Assembly: GCA_020442965.1 (NCBI GenBank) | Contig: JAGRJB010000528.1 | Coordinates: forward strand, 1 to 5,549 | Reading direction: 5' to 3' | DNA from: Pseudomonadales bacterium | GTDB lineage: Bacteria > Pseudomonadota > Gammaproteobacteria > Steroidobacterales > Steroidobacteraceae | DNA length: 5,549 nucleotides | Shown here: positions 5,537 through 5,549 of the stretch, one piece after another | Layout of the letters: every line of letters starts with the position of its first letter | Position numbering within the stretch: position 1 is the first letter of the stretch | Translations under genes and position numbers: made by a program | Notes under the pieces: model-generated | What the model saw: only the letters and a program-made list of their open reading frames with translations | What the model was told of the DNA's origin: nothing | The model's database searches: none

Positions 5537-5549
5537 AAAAAAAGACCCC
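5537..5549 (-). terminator. Possible downstream half of an intrinsic terminator from a gene beyond the right edge
   Basis: On the minus strand the window begins GGGGTC followed by seven T. This is the typical 3' arm and T tract of a rho-independent terminator whose 5' arm (GACCCC) would lie just outside the window. Only half the structure is visible. Confidence 0.35.

Noticed and set aside
1..5549. CRISPR arrays, tRNA or rRNA genes, insertion sequences, attachment sites
   Set aside because: No spaced direct repeats, no cloverleaf or rRNA-like segments, no transposase fragments or terminal inverted repeats were seen on either strand.

Overview
The window is a visibly GC-rich bacterial sequence. 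Its gene types and envelope architecture suggest a Gram-negative, most likely a proteobacterium: there is an outer-membrane TolC-type channel, a periplasmic adaptor and a lipoprotein. A possible CRP/Clp-like site and c-di-GMP-type signalling would suit a gammaproteobacterium, but the sequence does not fix the taxon.

All supported genes lie on the minus strand, so the window reads from right to left. Bases 5319-5549 are a leader and intergenic region. It holds a strong ribosome binding site, a CRP/Clp-like inverted repeat (5390-5405), a perfect hairpin (5498-5516), and at the edge what looks like the downstream half of a terminator from an upstream gene. Then come four tightly packed genes: a regulator with a zinc-ribbon (TackOD1-like) core and a degenerate GGDEF domain (5318-3948), a processive family-2 glycosyltransferase (3951-2611), a TolC-like outer-membrane factor (2609-1344) and a HlyD-like membrane fusion protein (1347-292). 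They are joined by a GTGA overlap, a 1-base gap and an ATGA overlap, so they are almost certainly one translationally coupled operon. After a 203-base gap (89-291) the start of a lipoprotein gene (88-1) runs off the left edge.

The most interesting reading is a compact exopolysaccharide synthesis and export system. The membrane-embedded synthase would polymerise and translocate a sugar chain. The HlyD-like adaptor and TolC-like channel would carry it across the periplasm and outer membrane, in place of the BcsC or AlgK/AlgE type apparatus. The first gene would be the control subunit. Its GGDEF signature is destroyed, but an RxxD sequence is kept exactly where the c-di-GMP inhibitory (I) site sits, as in the Pel receptor PelD. 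Neither the synthase nor the adaptor carries a PilZ domain, so control by a separate receptor makes sense. No inner-membrane ABC, MFS or RND pump that would make the TolC/HlyD pair a drug or protein exporter lies inside the operon. The polymer's identity, c-di-GMP binding and the physical coupling are inference.
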